A stretch of 64,000 nt of DNA from an uncultured bacterium (GCA_905215505.1 CAJMPU010000001.1:62001-126000); one strand, 5' to 3'. Positions 25,054-35,946 are shown, numbered from the stretch's first letter. Notes: generated by a model from the letters alone, not told the origin. A program made the numbers and translations.

Positions 25054-25872
25054 CTAGCCGATGGCGTTTTTGAGTTCGGCGCGGCGCTTTTTCATGCCGG
25101 CCATGACGGCGTTGCGCAGCTCGGGCATGCGCGCGGTATCCATCTGGGGCACGCCCTCGAGCTTATAGGGAATACCCAGTTGCTCGTACTTGACGACACC
25201 CATCGTGTGATACGGCAGCATTTCCAGGCCCACCACGTTGTGCCATGGAGCGATCAGGCGACCGAGCTTCTCGCATTCCTCCGCCGTGTCGGTGATACCC
25301 GGCACCACCACATGGCGAATAACAACCTTAATCTTGCGATGGGCAAGCTCATCGCCAAACGCCAGGATGCGCGCAGGATCGCAACCGGTCAGCTTTTTAT
25401 GCTCAACCGGATCGGCATGCTTGATGTCGAGCAGCACCATATCGGTCTCGTTGAGAACAGCATCGAACTTCTCCGGATGCTTGGGATCAAATGCATAGCC
25501 ACAGCTATCTAGGCAGGTATGCACACGGCCATCGGGATTGTTGTGCATTGCACGGAACAGGTCGGCCAAAAACTCGGGCTGCAGGAGCGGTTCGCCACCC
25601 GAAACGGTAATGCCGCCGCTACGGTAGAACTCATGGTTGCTCTGGAACTCGTCCATGAGATGCTCGACGGTCACCATCGTGCCGCCGTTAACAGACCAGG
25701 TATCGGGATTGTGGCAATACGCGCAGCGCATGGGACAGCCCTGAACAAACACCACAAAGCGGATGCCGGGTCCGTCGACCGTTCCCATCGTCTCGATCGA
25801 ATGCACGCGACCCAGGGCATACGCAGAGTCCTCGGGACGAGCGTCCACACCCTCAAGCGTCATTTCTGCCAT
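25054..25872 (-). CDS. pflA: Pyruvate formate-lyase-activating enzyme
   Basis: Radical SAM enzyme that abstracts a hydrogen from the glycyl-radical residue of PFL. 272 residues. The cluster motif is CPMRCAYCHNP (CX3CX2C); GGEPLLQPEF and IKVVIRHVVVPGITD are further family motifs. ATG 25872 is preferred to an upstream TTG. The gene is not next to pfl (33.4 kb), unlike the usual pflBA order. Its natural target here would be the separate 83-residue chain at 33088. Confidence 0.93.
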   Translation of the reverse strand: MAEMTLEGVDARPEDSAYALGRVHSIETMGTVDGPGIRFVVFVQGCPMRCAYCHNPDTWSVNGGTMVTVEHLMDEFQSNHEFYRSGGITVSGGEPLLQPEFLADLFRAMHNNPDGRVHTCLDSCGYAFDPKHPEKFDAVLNETDMVLLDIKHADPVEHKKLTGCDPARILAFGDELAHRKIKVVIRHVVVPGITDTAEECEKLGRLIAPWHNVVGLEMLPYHTMGVVKYEQLGIPYKLEGVPQMDTARMPELRNAVMAGMKKRRAELKNAIG

Positions 25873-26047
25873 TCGCGCTACCTTGCCTCTCCTTGGATGC
25901 AACCAATTAAAATGCCAGAGCCATTCTAGCCCATGCGTTTGCGTTTAAACGTCTCGGACTAGAACGGCACGTTTTAATCTATCCCCCATCACCATGGCTG
26001 GGGGGCTACGTCGAGATGTCAGGCTGGAGAACGCTCGCCTGCGGCCT

Positions 26048-26908
26048 TTACGCCTTAAGCGTGAGCACCGCGCCGAAGGCGGTCGGGCCGCAATGGCTCG
26101 AGATGACGCCGCCAACCTGCGTCCAGGTAACGTCCTCAAAGCCCAGGTCGTGCGCATAGACTTCCATGTCGTCGCGCAGCTCCTGGGAAAGGCCCACCGA
26201 ATACGCCAAGCCAATGTGCGAGTAATCAATATCGCCCTTGGCAACCATGTGGTCAATAAAGGCACGGGCGCATTTGAGCATGGAGCCGCGGAGCTTCTTG
26301 GTCGCCACGAACTTGCCACCCGTCACCTCAATGCAGGGCTTAATCTTGAGCAGATGAGCGCCCAGGAACGCGGCGTTAGACAAGCGACCGCCCGCCTTAA
26401 GGAAGGCAAGGTCGGTAGGAACAAAGCCCAGCAGCACGCGGTCCATGACGGAGTTCGTAAAAGCAAAAATCTCATCGACGGTGGCATCGGGGTGAGCCTC
26501 GATGTATTTGGCGGTCTCGACGGCAACGAGCGACTGGCCAACCGAAACAAAACGCGTGTCCATAGAGAAGACGTAGTCGCGGCCCTTAGCTGCAATCTTG
26601 GAGGACTGATGCGAGCAGGTCGTGGCCTCGGAATATGCGAGATGCAAAATGGTCGCGTCGGGCTGCTCGGCATGGATGCGGTCGTACACGTGAGCAAAAT
26701 CCGCAGGCGCGCAGCCACTGGTCTTGGGCATCACGCCAAACTCGTTGCAGCGCGAATAAATCTCAAGCGGATCGATCGAGCCGTCCTCGACGGTCTCGTC
26801 ACCAATCGTGACATGCATGGGCACACGCACGATGCCATAGCGTTCGCAGAGCTCCGGTGTCACATCCGAACCAGACTCAACCACGATTACGTACTTGCCC
26901 ATTATCAT
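26048..26908 (-). CDS. DegV family fatty-acid-binding protein
   Basis: 286 residues of a two-domain alpha/beta protein. VVESGSDVTPE at the N-terminus, TSGCAPADF, FSMDTRFVSVGQ, GFVPTDLAFLKAGGRLS and the C-terminal HCGPTAFGAV are typical. Family members bind fatty acids and in Gram-positives (FakB) present them to the fatty acid kinase FakA; no fakA is in the window. The start is between ATG 26908 (5 nt after GATGGG) and ATG 26902. Confidence 0.88.
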   Translation of the reverse strand: MIMGKYVIVVESGSDVTPELCERYGIVRVPMHVTIGDETVEDGSIDPLEIYSRCNEFGVMPKTSGCAPADFAHVYDRIHAEQPDATILHLAYSEATTCSHQSSKIAAKGRDYVFSMDTRFVSVGQSLVAVETAKYIEAHPDATVDEIFAFTNSVMDRVLLGFVPTDLAFLKAGGRLSNAAFLGAHLLKIKPCIEVTGGKFVATKKLRGSMLKCARAFIDHMVAKGDIDYSHIGLAYSVGLSQELRDDMEVYAHDLGFEDVTWTQVGGVISSHCGPTAFGAVLTLKA

Positions 26909-26987
26909 CACGACCCATCTCGACGTTGGTTATTTATTACGCGCGCACGCCCGTCGCCCAATTGAACAACGACTCCCAAGCACCAGA

Positions 26988-27025
26988 GAGACGCCGCCCT
27001 TCGCCACAACAAAGGACAGCGTCTC
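26988..27025 (-). terminator. Hairpin downstream of the fructoside operon
   Basis: 14-bp stem including two G-U pairs (GAGACGCTGTCCTT on the minus strand against 26988-27001), loop 10 nt. Of the gap 26909-27168 it is the only structure apart from a direct repeat AAACGGTAGC near 27092 and 27110. Confidence 0.5.
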
Positions 27026-27168
27026 CCTGAAATACTCCGTGCTTGCATGAGATTCTACACGGTTTGGTAATGAGTGTTACTTACTCCGCAAACGGTAGCT
27101 ATATGCGATAAACGGTAGCCACCAAGAAAGCCTGTGTATCCAAAACGCCATGGTCACTCACAATGCGG

Positions 27169-28611
27169 CTAGCGAGCCAGACGGTAAAACTCCATCGAGG
27201 CGTCGCCCTCGGCGCGCAACTGCATCGCCGGCGCCGCAGACGAATAGGTGCGGCTCGTAAGCGCAACCTCGCCGTCGTTGACAAATACCTCGAGCATCGT
27301 GGCATCCGAAAGGACTCGCAGGCAGTAAAGCTCGTCGAGCTCAACCGACCTCTTGTCGCGTCCATAGCCCTCATCGCCCATATCAAGTGTGAGCATTCCG
27401 TTGGCAAAGCACACGACAACGCCCTCACGAACTTCCAGCTCAATGGACTTCGTCCCCCGGCACGACACGACGGCATCAAACAGTCGACCAGGAGAGCCGA
27501 CGGTCTCTCCGGCGGTCACCGAAACACGCTCCTTGCGCAGTTGCTCAACCTCGCGCGCGGGCCACTGACAGAGCTTACCGTCGCGCATATTCAGCACCCT
27601 CGGCACGGTAAGCGCGCACTGCCATCCGCGTTCCACCGTCGGGTTTTGAGCCGTTGCATCGGGGCAGCCGGCCCAACCGATCATAATCCGTCGACCGTCG
27701 GCATCTGCAAATGATTGAGGGGCATAGAAGTCAAGACCCGCATCGACCATCGGGGGCATACCCTGCCCGGCGATTTTAAAGCTAGGCGCCTCCCAATCGG
27801 CCTCAATACGAAACCACACGCACTGATGCGGGTTTTGGTAACGCCAACCATCGGCGGGCACGCCCTGCGGACAGCAAACGAGAATAAGCTCGCCATCAAG
27901 CTCAAACAGATCGGGGCACTCCCACATAAAACCGAACTTCTCGCCGAGCTCAATACGCGTCGCATATTTCCAGCACTCAAGATCGTGCGAGGTATAGACG
28001 AGCACGCAACCGCGGTCGTCTTTCGTACGAGCACCAAGAACCATATAGTAGATACCGTCGTGCTCCAGGATCTTGGGGTCGCGCACGTGCGTACTAATAT
28101 CGTCGGGGTAATCGACCGGACCAACAGCTATGTGCTTCTCCCCCAATTTATCGGGGTTCTCGGTAACCATGTGAATCTGATTTTGGTCGCGCCCTGTCAG
28201 CACATAGTCATAATCATCGCGGTCAAAATGCTTGACGTTACCGGTATAGAAGTAGTGAATCTTGCCGTCGTGCATAAATGCAGACCCCGAATACGCACCG
28301 CTCGAGTCTAGATCTGAATCGGGGAATAGCGCGGGACCGCGGTTCTCGTACGTCACAAAGTCCTTCGTCGTCAGATGATTCCACAGCACCGGTCCGCCGT
28401 GCGCGGCATCAAACGGATCGTATTGGTGATAGATGTGGTATGTATCACCAACCTGCACCAAACCGTTGGGATCATTGAGCCAGCCAAGCTCGGGCTCCGC
28501 ATGGAACAGAAGTCTATCGGAGTCAGCCGCGATGCGAGCCGCAGTCTCATCCTGCCCGGCACGCCACAGCTCGTAGTCCGAGCGCGTCACCTTATGTTTT
28601 TGATCGAACAT
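27169..28611 (-). CDS. scrB: Sucrose-6-phosphate hydrolase / beta-fructosidase (GH32)
   Basis: Splits PTS-delivered sucrose 6-phosphate to glucose 6-phosphate and fructose. 480 residues. The nucleophile motif WLNDPNG is near residue 45, the transition-state stabiliser is in HVRDPK and the acid/base in MWECPDLF; a C-terminal beta-sandwich follows. It is last in a three-gene operon after the PTS permease; the 100-bp gap before it contains an 8-bp hairpin stem (28632-28673) and no terminator tail. No fructokinase gene is in the window. Confidence 0.92.
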   Translation of the reverse strand: MFDQKHKVTRSDYELWRAGQDETAARIAADSDRLLFHAEPELGWLNDPNGLVQVGDTYHIYHQYDPFDAAHGGPVLWNHLTTKDFVTYENRGPALFPDSDLDSSGAYSGSAFMHDGKIHYFYTGNVKHFDRDDYDYVLTGRDQNQIHMVTENPDKLGEKHIAVGPVDYPDDISTHVRDPKILEHDGIYYMVLGARTKDDRGCVLVYTSHDLECWKYATRIELGEKFGFMWECPDLFELDGELILVCCPQGVPADGWRYQNPHQCVWFRIEADWEAPSFKIAGQGMPPMVDAGLDFYAPQSFADADGRRIMIGWAGCPDATAQNPTVERGWQCALTVPRVLNMRDGKLCQWPAREVEQLRKERVSVTAGETVGSPGRLFDAVVSCRGTKSIELEVREGVVVCFANGMLTLDMGDEGYGRDKRSVELDELYCLRVLSDATMLEVFVNDGEVALTSRTYSSAAPAMQLRAEGDASMEFYRLAR

Positions 28612-28710
28612 TCAATCGTCCTTCTTGTAGAGGAGAAGGACGCCCGGCCCATGCGAGCCAAACGCCCTTCTCCAACAGGTCGACCCGTACATTACCTTGA
28701 CGGATCTGGA

Positions 28711-30162
28711 TTAGAAGCTGACATCAAAGCCGGCGCCTGCACCCTCTTCATCGGTGGTCGGAACGCCCTTTGCCTTGTTGTAGGCAAAGATCAGGATGAT
28801 CGGGACGAAGAAAGCGATCAGATTGCCAGCCACATACCACACGAGGGTCTCGGGCGTGACGATGAGCAGGCCAAGTACGCCGGTCAGACCCTGGCCGATA
28901 GCGCGCACCTCAAAGAGCTTCACGAAGGCACCGCCGCAGCCTGCACCGATGCAAGCGCAGATGAACGGAATGATCGAGTAGCGCATGTTTGCAGCAAAGA
29001 TAGCGGGCTCGGAGATTCCGACCAGCGTCGGGATAAAGGACGACATGCAGATGTTGCGCTCTTTGGAATGCTTCTTGTGAATGAGATACATGCCGATGGC
29101 GCCGCCGCCCTGGGCGATGATGGAAACGGACCAGATGGCCTGGATGTAGTTGAAGCCGGTCGTGGCAACGAGATTAGCCTCGATACCCTGAATGAACTGG
29201 TGCGTACCGGTAACGACGAGCGGCTGCAGGAACGCGGCAAAGACGAAGGCACCAAAGACGCCCATCCTGTTGTACAGGACATCGATTACGCCGGCAAGGA
29301 CGTCGCCAATCAGGTTGCCGAGCGGGCCGAACACGGTGAACAGGGCGACGTTGGCAAGAATCAGGGTAACGGTCGGGACAAAGACGAACGAGACGACCTC
29401 GGGGATGTACTTCTGGGCAATCTTCTCGACCTTGGCCATGAACCAGGCGGTCAGGATTGCGGGGAACACGCCGCCCTGGAAAGCAACCATGGGAATGGAG
29501 AGCGGACCAAAGTTCCAATACTCAGCACCCGTCGGGTCCATAACGAACGCGTTGCGGTTCATAAGGCTCGGATGAACCATGACGATGCCGACGAGGATAC
29601 CTAGGATCGGGTTGCCGCCAAAACGCTTGACCGCGCTGTACATCACCAGGACAGGCAGGTAATCGAAGGTGGTAGCGATAATGGCAAAGAAGCTTGCGAG
29701 GTTCTTGAGGAACTCGCTGTGGTCGGCAAGGCTGCCCTCCATGCCAAAGAGGCCGTTGGCAACGATCAGCGACTTAAGGCCGATGATGATAGCAGCGCCG
29801 ACGAAAGCGGGAATGATGGGGATAAAGATGTCCGAGAATACCTTGAGGACCGAGAAGAACTTGCCCTTCTTGTCCGCCTCGGCGCCCTTGACCTCGGAAG
29901 CACTGATCTCCTTAACGCCCGTCAGAGCCATAAACTCATCATAGACCTTGTTTACGGTACCGGTACCGAAGATGATCATGAGCTGGCCGCTGTTGTACAG
30001 CACGCCCTTGACGCCATCGATGTTCTCGAGCTCGGCCTTGTTGTACTTGCTCGTATCCTTGAGCACCAGACGCAGACGCGTAACGCAATGCGTGGCACCC
30101 TCGATGTTATCCAGACCGCCGACGTTATCGACGACTTGCTGAGACACTACTTTGTAGTCCAT
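28711..30162 (-). CDS. PTS EIIBC component, sucrose/beta-fructoside type
   Basis: 483 residues. The EIIB domain is N-terminal with phospho-Cys in EGATHCVTRLRL (about residue 26); the EIIC domain from residue 100 has about ten hydrophobic segments and the GISEPAIF motif that binds sugar. No EIIA domain is fused, so a separate glucose-type EIIA is needed. Neighbouring GH32 genes point to sucrose or a short fructoside, the exact sugar being inference. ATG 30162 is preceded by GGAGAGGAAC. Confidence 0.9.
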   Translation of the reverse strand: MDYKVVSQQVVDNVGGLDNIEGATHCVTRLRLVLKDTSKYNKAELENIDGVKGVLYNSGQLMIIFGTGTVNKVYDEFMALTGVKEISASEVKGAEADKKGKFFSVLKVFSDIFIPIIPAFVGAAIIIGLKSLIVANGLFGMEGSLADHSEFLKNLASFFAIIATTFDYLPVLVMYSAVKRFGGNPILGILVGIVMVHPSLMNRNAFVMDPTGAEYWNFGPLSIPMVAFQGGVFPAILTAWFMAKVEKIAQKYIPEVVSFVFVPTVTLILANVALFTVFGPLGNLIGDVLAGVIDVLYNRMGVFGAFVFAAFLQPLVVTGTHQFIQGIEANLVATTGFNYIQAIWSVSIIAQGGGAIGMYLIHKKHSKERNICMSSFIPTLVGISEPAIFAANMRYSIIPFICACIGAGCGGAFVKLFEVRAIGQGLTGVLGLLIVTPETLVWYVAGNLIAFFVPIILIFAYNKAKGVPTTDEEGAGAGFDVSF

Positions 30163-30207
30163 GTTCCTCTCCATTCCCTTACGAAATCATAAGACGTTTT
30201 GTGGCCA

Positions 30208-31590
30208 TTACAGAGATGCGATCGTTGCATTTGCGCACTTGACCGTACCGTCGGTGACCGTCAGCGCCACACCCTGGCCCTGCTTATTGCAGAAGCGAGC
30301 GTTAAGCGCAACATCATCGACAAAGATGGTCGCGATATCGTCGTCAACGACCAGGCGCACATGATGAGTGCCCTCGCCCTTAAAGAACAACGGACGCTCG
30401 AGGCCCATGTTGTTGACCTGGAACCACGGATACTGGGGGGCCGCCGTAAACTCGAGCTTGCCCTCACGCAGGTTGGCGCGGAACTCATAGGCAAGACCAG
30501 ACTCGGCGTCCTCGGCGAGCTTCACCGAGAAGCCGGCAGCGTCACCGGCGAGCTCGATGTCGGCGTCGAGCATATAGGTGGAACCGGCATCCGCAGCGAG
30601 CACCTGCTCGACCTTGCCCGACTCGCAGGAAAGCTCAAAGGCCTCGACTGCCTTAGCCTCGCCAAAGGCGCCAAGCATGCTGTCGGGGAGTTTGGTGCCA
30701 AGCGTTCCGTCGGCACGCTGAACGATCTCGAGGGGCATAAAGGTGCCACCCCACAGGTAAGAGCTGGGGTCGCCGCCCTCGTCACGCGTAGGAACCCAAC
30801 CAAAGAGAACGCGGCGCTCGCCATCAAATGCGGTACGTGCGGCATAGTACGCGCGGCCATCGAAGGAATCGTCCGCAGGAGTAATCCAGGGACCGTTGAT
30901 AGAGCGAGACATGCGGTAACGGGTCTTGTTGCCATCGCTGTACTCAGAGAACACCAGATACCACCAGTCGCCCATCTTAAAGAGATCAGGCATCTCAAAC
31001 ATGGTGCACAGGCCCGGATTCCACCAGTCGCCCTGGAACTCCCAGGTATCCAGGTCCTTGGAGGTGAACTTGACCAGACGACCGGTCATCAGACGCTTGT
31101 CCTCGCCCACACGCGTGCCGAGGATGAGCATGTACTCTTCGTTCTCCTCATCCCAAAGCACAAAGGGATCGCGCCAGTTGCGGTCATCGTAACCCTCCTG
31201 GGGCGGAAGCAGCGTCTCGGCGATGTTCTTCTCCCACTTGACGGCGTCGTCACTCGTTGCGTGAAGAAGAACCTGCTTCATCAAACGTGCGCGGACCTTA
31301 TCGCGATTGCAACCAGTGTAGAGCGCATGGTACTTGTCGCCCACCTTAAACACCGTGCCGGCATAAACATACTGGTCGACTTCCTCGTCGCCGCCACGCT
31401 CAAGGCTCTCGCCAAAGTCTTTGTAATTGACGAAGTCCTTGGTCGTAGCGAGCGCCCAGCCAAACGGCTCTCCGAAAGGTCCGGGGTTACGCGTGTCACG
31501 CTGGTGATAGAGATAGAACGTGCCGTCCTCGCCGTACGGCATGATGTCGCCTACCCAAATTCCCTCAGGCTGGTAATACACCTTGTGCAT
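30208..31590 (-). CDS. Divergent GH32 family glycoside hydrolase
   Basis: 460 residues, first gene of the LacI-controlled operon. The five-bladed propeller motifs are altered: instead of WMNDPNG there is WVGDIMPYGED with Asp15 as likely nucleophile, then NWRDPFV for the RDP motif and MFEMPDLF for the acid/base Glu. A C-terminal sandwich domain follows. The changed first motif and lack of secretion signal suggest an intracellular enzyme for a phosphorylated or modified fructoside different from that of ScrB; this is inference. ATG 31590 follows GGAAAGGAAG. Confidence 0.82.
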   Translation of the reverse strand: MHKVYYQPEGIWVGDIMPYGEDGTFYLYHQRDTRNPGPFGEPFGWALATTKDFVNYKDFGESLERGGDEEVDQYVYAGTVFKVGDKYHALYTGCNRDKVRARLMKQVLLHATSDDAVKWEKNIAETLLPPQEGYDDRNWRDPFVLWDEENEEYMLILGTRVGEDKRLMTGRLVKFTSKDLDTWEFQGDWWNPGLCTMFEMPDLFKMGDWWYLVFSEYSDGNKTRYRMSRSINGPWITPADDSFDGRAYYAARTAFDGERRVLFGWVPTRDEGGDPSSYLWGGTFMPLEIVQRADGTLGTKLPDSMLGAFGEAKAVEAFELSCESGKVEQVLAADAGSTYMLDADIELAGDAAGFSVKLAEDAESGLAYEFRANLREGKLEFTAAPQYPWFQVNNMGLERPLFFKGEGTHHVRLVVDDDIATIFVDDVALNARFCNKQGQGVALTVTDGTVKCANATIASL

Positions 31591-31633
31591 CCGAGACTTC
31601 CTTTCCCGCAAGATACTAACTCGGTACAACTGC

Positions 31634-31673
31634 AAGATATGTCAATCGTTTTCATATGTCAAACGTTTTCACA
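31634..31673 (-). promoter_or_regulatory. Promoter with paired LacI-type operators
   Basis: On the minus strand a TTGACA (31662-31657), a 17-bp spacer and TATCTT (31639-31634) form a near-consensus promoter. Two operator half-palindromes cover it: TGTCAATCGTTTTCATA (about 31640-31656) and TGTCAAACGTTTTCACA (31657-31673), each with the LacI-family central CG. A third similar site, CAAACGGTTGACATATG, is near 31705. Confidence 0.75.
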
Positions 31674-31774
31674 CCAATACGTCTTTTCGCAGTTCCAGTC
31701 GTCGGCAAACGGTTGACATATGCCGGCGAACGGTCATCAGAGGCGTTTGAGGAATTCTTTTGGCACGGGATGAA

Positions 31775-32785
31775 CTACGCGGTTTTGCCCTCAATGAGTT
31801 CAACGGGGAGTTTGATATTCGATTCGGGCTTATCGCCGTTAATAAGAGCGATGATGGATTGCGCCGCGAGCTCTCCGATGCGATCGATATCTTGGCGTAC
31901 GGTTGTTAAGTCAGGCATAAACGTCATGGTACGGCGGGCACCATCCGCGCCCACGACCTTAATATCGTCCGGAGCGCTCAAGCCGCGTTGCTTCATCACG
32001 TTGAGACAGATGGCCGCCATCGTGTCGTCTCCCGCAAAGATGCCGTCAATATCGGGGTTCTCATCGAGGATCTTCGCAACGACCGCGCTCTTTTCGTCGT
32101 CGGACTTAACGAACTCGGCCTCACGGACAAGCGCGGGCAAACCGGCCTGCTCCACAACATCGTGGTAGGCATCGGTACGCTTATTGGCAGGCATACGCAT
32201 GCGGCTATTGTTGCGCAGGCACAAGATGCGCGAACACCCGTCATCGATCAGGCGACGCGTGGCAAGTTCGCCGATGCTATAGCTGTCGCTCGCAATCTGA
32301 ACAGAGGCCTCGCCAAGGTCGCAGTCGATACCAACCAGACTCAAGCCCATCTCGGCATACGCCTCGGCACCGATATTAAGCGAGTTGACGATGACGCCAT
32401 CAACCATATTGCGCCGAAGCATATCGATATAAGAACGCTCAAGATCAGGTCGATTGGCGCTATTGCACAGCAACATCTTAAAACCGTTTTCGGCCAGGGT
32501 ACGCTCAACGGCTTGGACCGCTTGTGCATGAAACGGGCTGCTGACATAGGGAACGATCATACCGATTAGATTCAGGCGACCGTTGAGCATGGCACGGGCG
32601 ATATCGTTGGGCGTATAGTTGATACGCTCCATCGCGGCATGGACCTTATCGCGGGTCTCTTGGCTAATATAGCCGCGATTATTAAGCACGCGAGATACCG
32701 TAGTAGGCGAAACCCCCGCCACCGCTGCAACTTCCTTGATGCCAGGCTTAGCAGAATCCTTAGAACGAGCACCCTCGCGAGCCAT
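31775..32785 (-). CDS. LacI-family transcriptional regulator of the fructoside operon
   Basis: 336 residues. N-terminal HTH (GIKEVAAVAGVSPTTVSRVLNN) and hinge helix (NDIARAMLNGRLNLIG) followed by a periplasmic-binding-protein-like effector domain with GIFAGDDTMA. It is encoded directly upstream of the GH32-PTS-scrB genes on the same strand. Operators of the same type lie before the operon and before its own start (32806), so autorepression and sugar induction are likely. Confidence 0.92.
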   Translation of the reverse strand: MAREGARSKDSAKPGIKEVAAVAGVSPTTVSRVLNNRGYISQETRDKVHAAMERINYTPNDIARAMLNGRLNLIGMIVPYVSSPFHAQAVQAVERTLAENGFKMLLCNSANRPDLERSYIDMLRRNMVDGVIVNSLNIGAEAYAEMGLSLVGIDCDLGEASVQIASDSYSIGELATRRLIDDGCSRILCLRNNSRMRMPANKRTDAYHDVVEQAGLPALVREAEFVKSDDEKSAVVAKILDENPDIDGIFAGDDTMAAICLNVMKQRGLSAPDDIKVVGADGARRTMTFMPDLTTVRQDIDRIGELAAQSIIALINGDKPESNIKLPVELIEGKTA

Positions 32786-32805
32786 AGCACCCTCCCCTCA
32801 TCAAC

Positions 32806-32825
32806 ATGTCATACGTTTACATACG
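32806..32825. promoter_or_regulatory. LacI-type operator upstream of its own gene
   Basis: TGTCATACGTTTACATA has the same core as the operators at 31640-31673, 20 bp upstream of the regulator start. Confidence 0.65.
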
Positions 32826-32935
32826 AACAAAGCATACCCCAACAACAGTGGGAAGACGGTAACAGTACAAGTAAGTAAACGACTCATCCAAATAATTAGG
32901 AGAGTTCCGCCTAAAGGGTGACTACACAGGACCCC

Positions 32936-33064
32936 GCCGGGGCTGTTTGGGCTACCTCCCAAAACTTTCCGCAGGACGCAAGAAGCCCTCGCCGCACGAA
33001 GTGCGCAGCGAGGGCTTCTTGCATGTCCGAGGACGTTTTGGGAGGTAGCCCAAACAGCCCCGGC
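32936..33064. repeat. Composite palindrome P3 (CCGCAG family)
   Basis: Perfect 30-bp arms 32936-32965 and 33035-33064. Core in plus orientation: CTTTCCGCAG, GAC, inner stem, CGCACGAAGTGCG tip, CAT, GTC, CGAGGACG. The tip differs from P1 only by a compensatory A-T to G-C exchange. It is downstream of the split PFL genes and upstream of the LacI gene. Confidence 0.92.
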
Positions 33065-33087
33065 GATCCTGCGGGAGTTAAACCCCT

Positions 33088-33339
33088 TTAGAACTTGTTG
33101 TGGAAGGTACGCGAAATGACCTCGTCCTGCTGCTCCTTGGTGAGCGTGTGGAAGTTCACGGCATAGCCGGAAACGCGGATGGTCAGCTGCGGGTACTTCT
33201 CGGGGTGAGCCTGAGCATCGAGCAACGTCTCCCGGTTGAAGACGTTGATGTTCAGGTGGTGGCCACCCTTCTCGGCGTAAGCGTCGAGCATGTGGACCAG
33301 GTTATCGGCCTGAGTCTCGGAAACTTCAGAAACCTTCAT
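33088..33339 (-). CDS. grcA: Pyruvate formate-lyase glycyl-radical chain (GrcA-like, separate polypeptide)
   Basis: 83 residues equal to the last segment of a normal PFL: MLDAYAEKGGHHLNINV, then RETLLDAQAHPEKYPQLT and the glycyl-radical loop RVSGYAV with Gly58, ending ISRTFHNKF. ATG 33339 has its own GAAGGAGAC ribosome site. E. coli GrcA/YfiD is a spare copy that rescues oxygen-cut PFL; here the neighbouring PFL chain lacks this region altogether, so the small protein must supply the radical. Expression may also start from an internal promoter (33400). Confidence 0.93.
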   Translation of the reverse strand: MKVSEVSETQADNLVHMLDAYAEKGGHHLNINVFNRETLLDAQAHPEKYPQLTIRVSGYAVNFHTLTKEQQDEVISRTFHNKF

Positions 33340-33399
33340 AATGTGTCTCCTTCGATCGATAGGCGCCGGCCGAAACCGGTGCACTAATCAGTAATCGTT

Positions 33400-33422
33400 A
33401 TTGTTAGTATAGCACTAACAAT
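33400..33422 (-). promoter_or_regulatory. Palindrome with extended -10 before the glycyl-radical gene
   Basis: ATTGTTAGT and ACTAACAAT are perfect 9-bp arms around a 5-bp centre. On the minus strand the centre reads TGCTATACT, an extended -10 form, 61 bp upstream of the small gene. It could be an operator-promoter; it may alternatively be a small stem-loop between the two cistrons. A further GC hairpin lies at about 33362-33383. Confidence 0.5.
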
Positions 33423-33424
33423 AG

Positions 33425-35476
<2,052 letters not shown>

Positions 35477-35873
35477 TGTGTAACCACGCTCCTAGTTACG
35501 TGTAATGCGGCGCTCTCTCACACCGCTGCTTATTGAATTCTTGAATGTTAGACCTGCATGACCGGCTTCATTCGCTTTCCGCCGCACATTAGCACAGGGA
35601 AAAACGTTTATTCACCTTGGTCTTGCAACCCTAAACCCAAGATTTCACCCGTCTGTGAAGGATAACATAGCCACCCCTCTCATCAGGGCTGTTATATGTT
35701 TCTTTTTTTATCACATTAGGTTATTTTTAACAAATCCGCAGGAAACGCAGCCGCCATCAGCTACCGTTCACCGAATTGCTTGATATTTCCCCTTGCCTTT
35801 ATGCGTCCATCACTCTAGCTGTTATGCCAGCTTTAGCAGGGTAAAGTATCCCAGAGACCCTTCAGAAACTGCA

Positions 35874-35905
35874 GGGCGGCCACGGGATTTTCCCCGTGGC
35901 CGCCC
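35874..35905. terminator. Bidirectional terminator hairpin
   Basis: Perfect 13-bp stem GGGCGGCCACGGG with a 6-nt loop; TTTTTT follows 17 nt later on the plus strand. It serves the KdgT gene ending at 35947. The remaining gap 35477-35873 is AT-rich pfl promoter region with no gene and no site I can name. Confidence 0.65.
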
Positions 35906-35946
35906 TGTGGCGTGGCTAGTTTTTTAGCTTTGATTGCCTCTTGGCA

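Noticed and set aside
28375..29604. 409-residue plus-strand ORF opposite scrB and the PTS gene
   Set aside because: Crosses two convincing minus-strand genes and their gap; low-complexity charged composition.
30199..31716. 505-residue plus-strand ORF opposite the second GH32 gene
   Set aside because: Shadow frame without motifs; it runs through the operator region.
5825..33064. Calling the P elements the published Collinsella-1 RNA motif
   Set aside because: I cannot recall that motif's consensus well enough to match it. The name similarity to the suspected genus is not evidence; a direct Rfam comparison is needed.
35477..35873. FNR or Rex operator in the pfl promoter region
   Set aside because: Only partial half-sites (TTGTTAAAAATAA on the minus strand) were seen; no full dyad.
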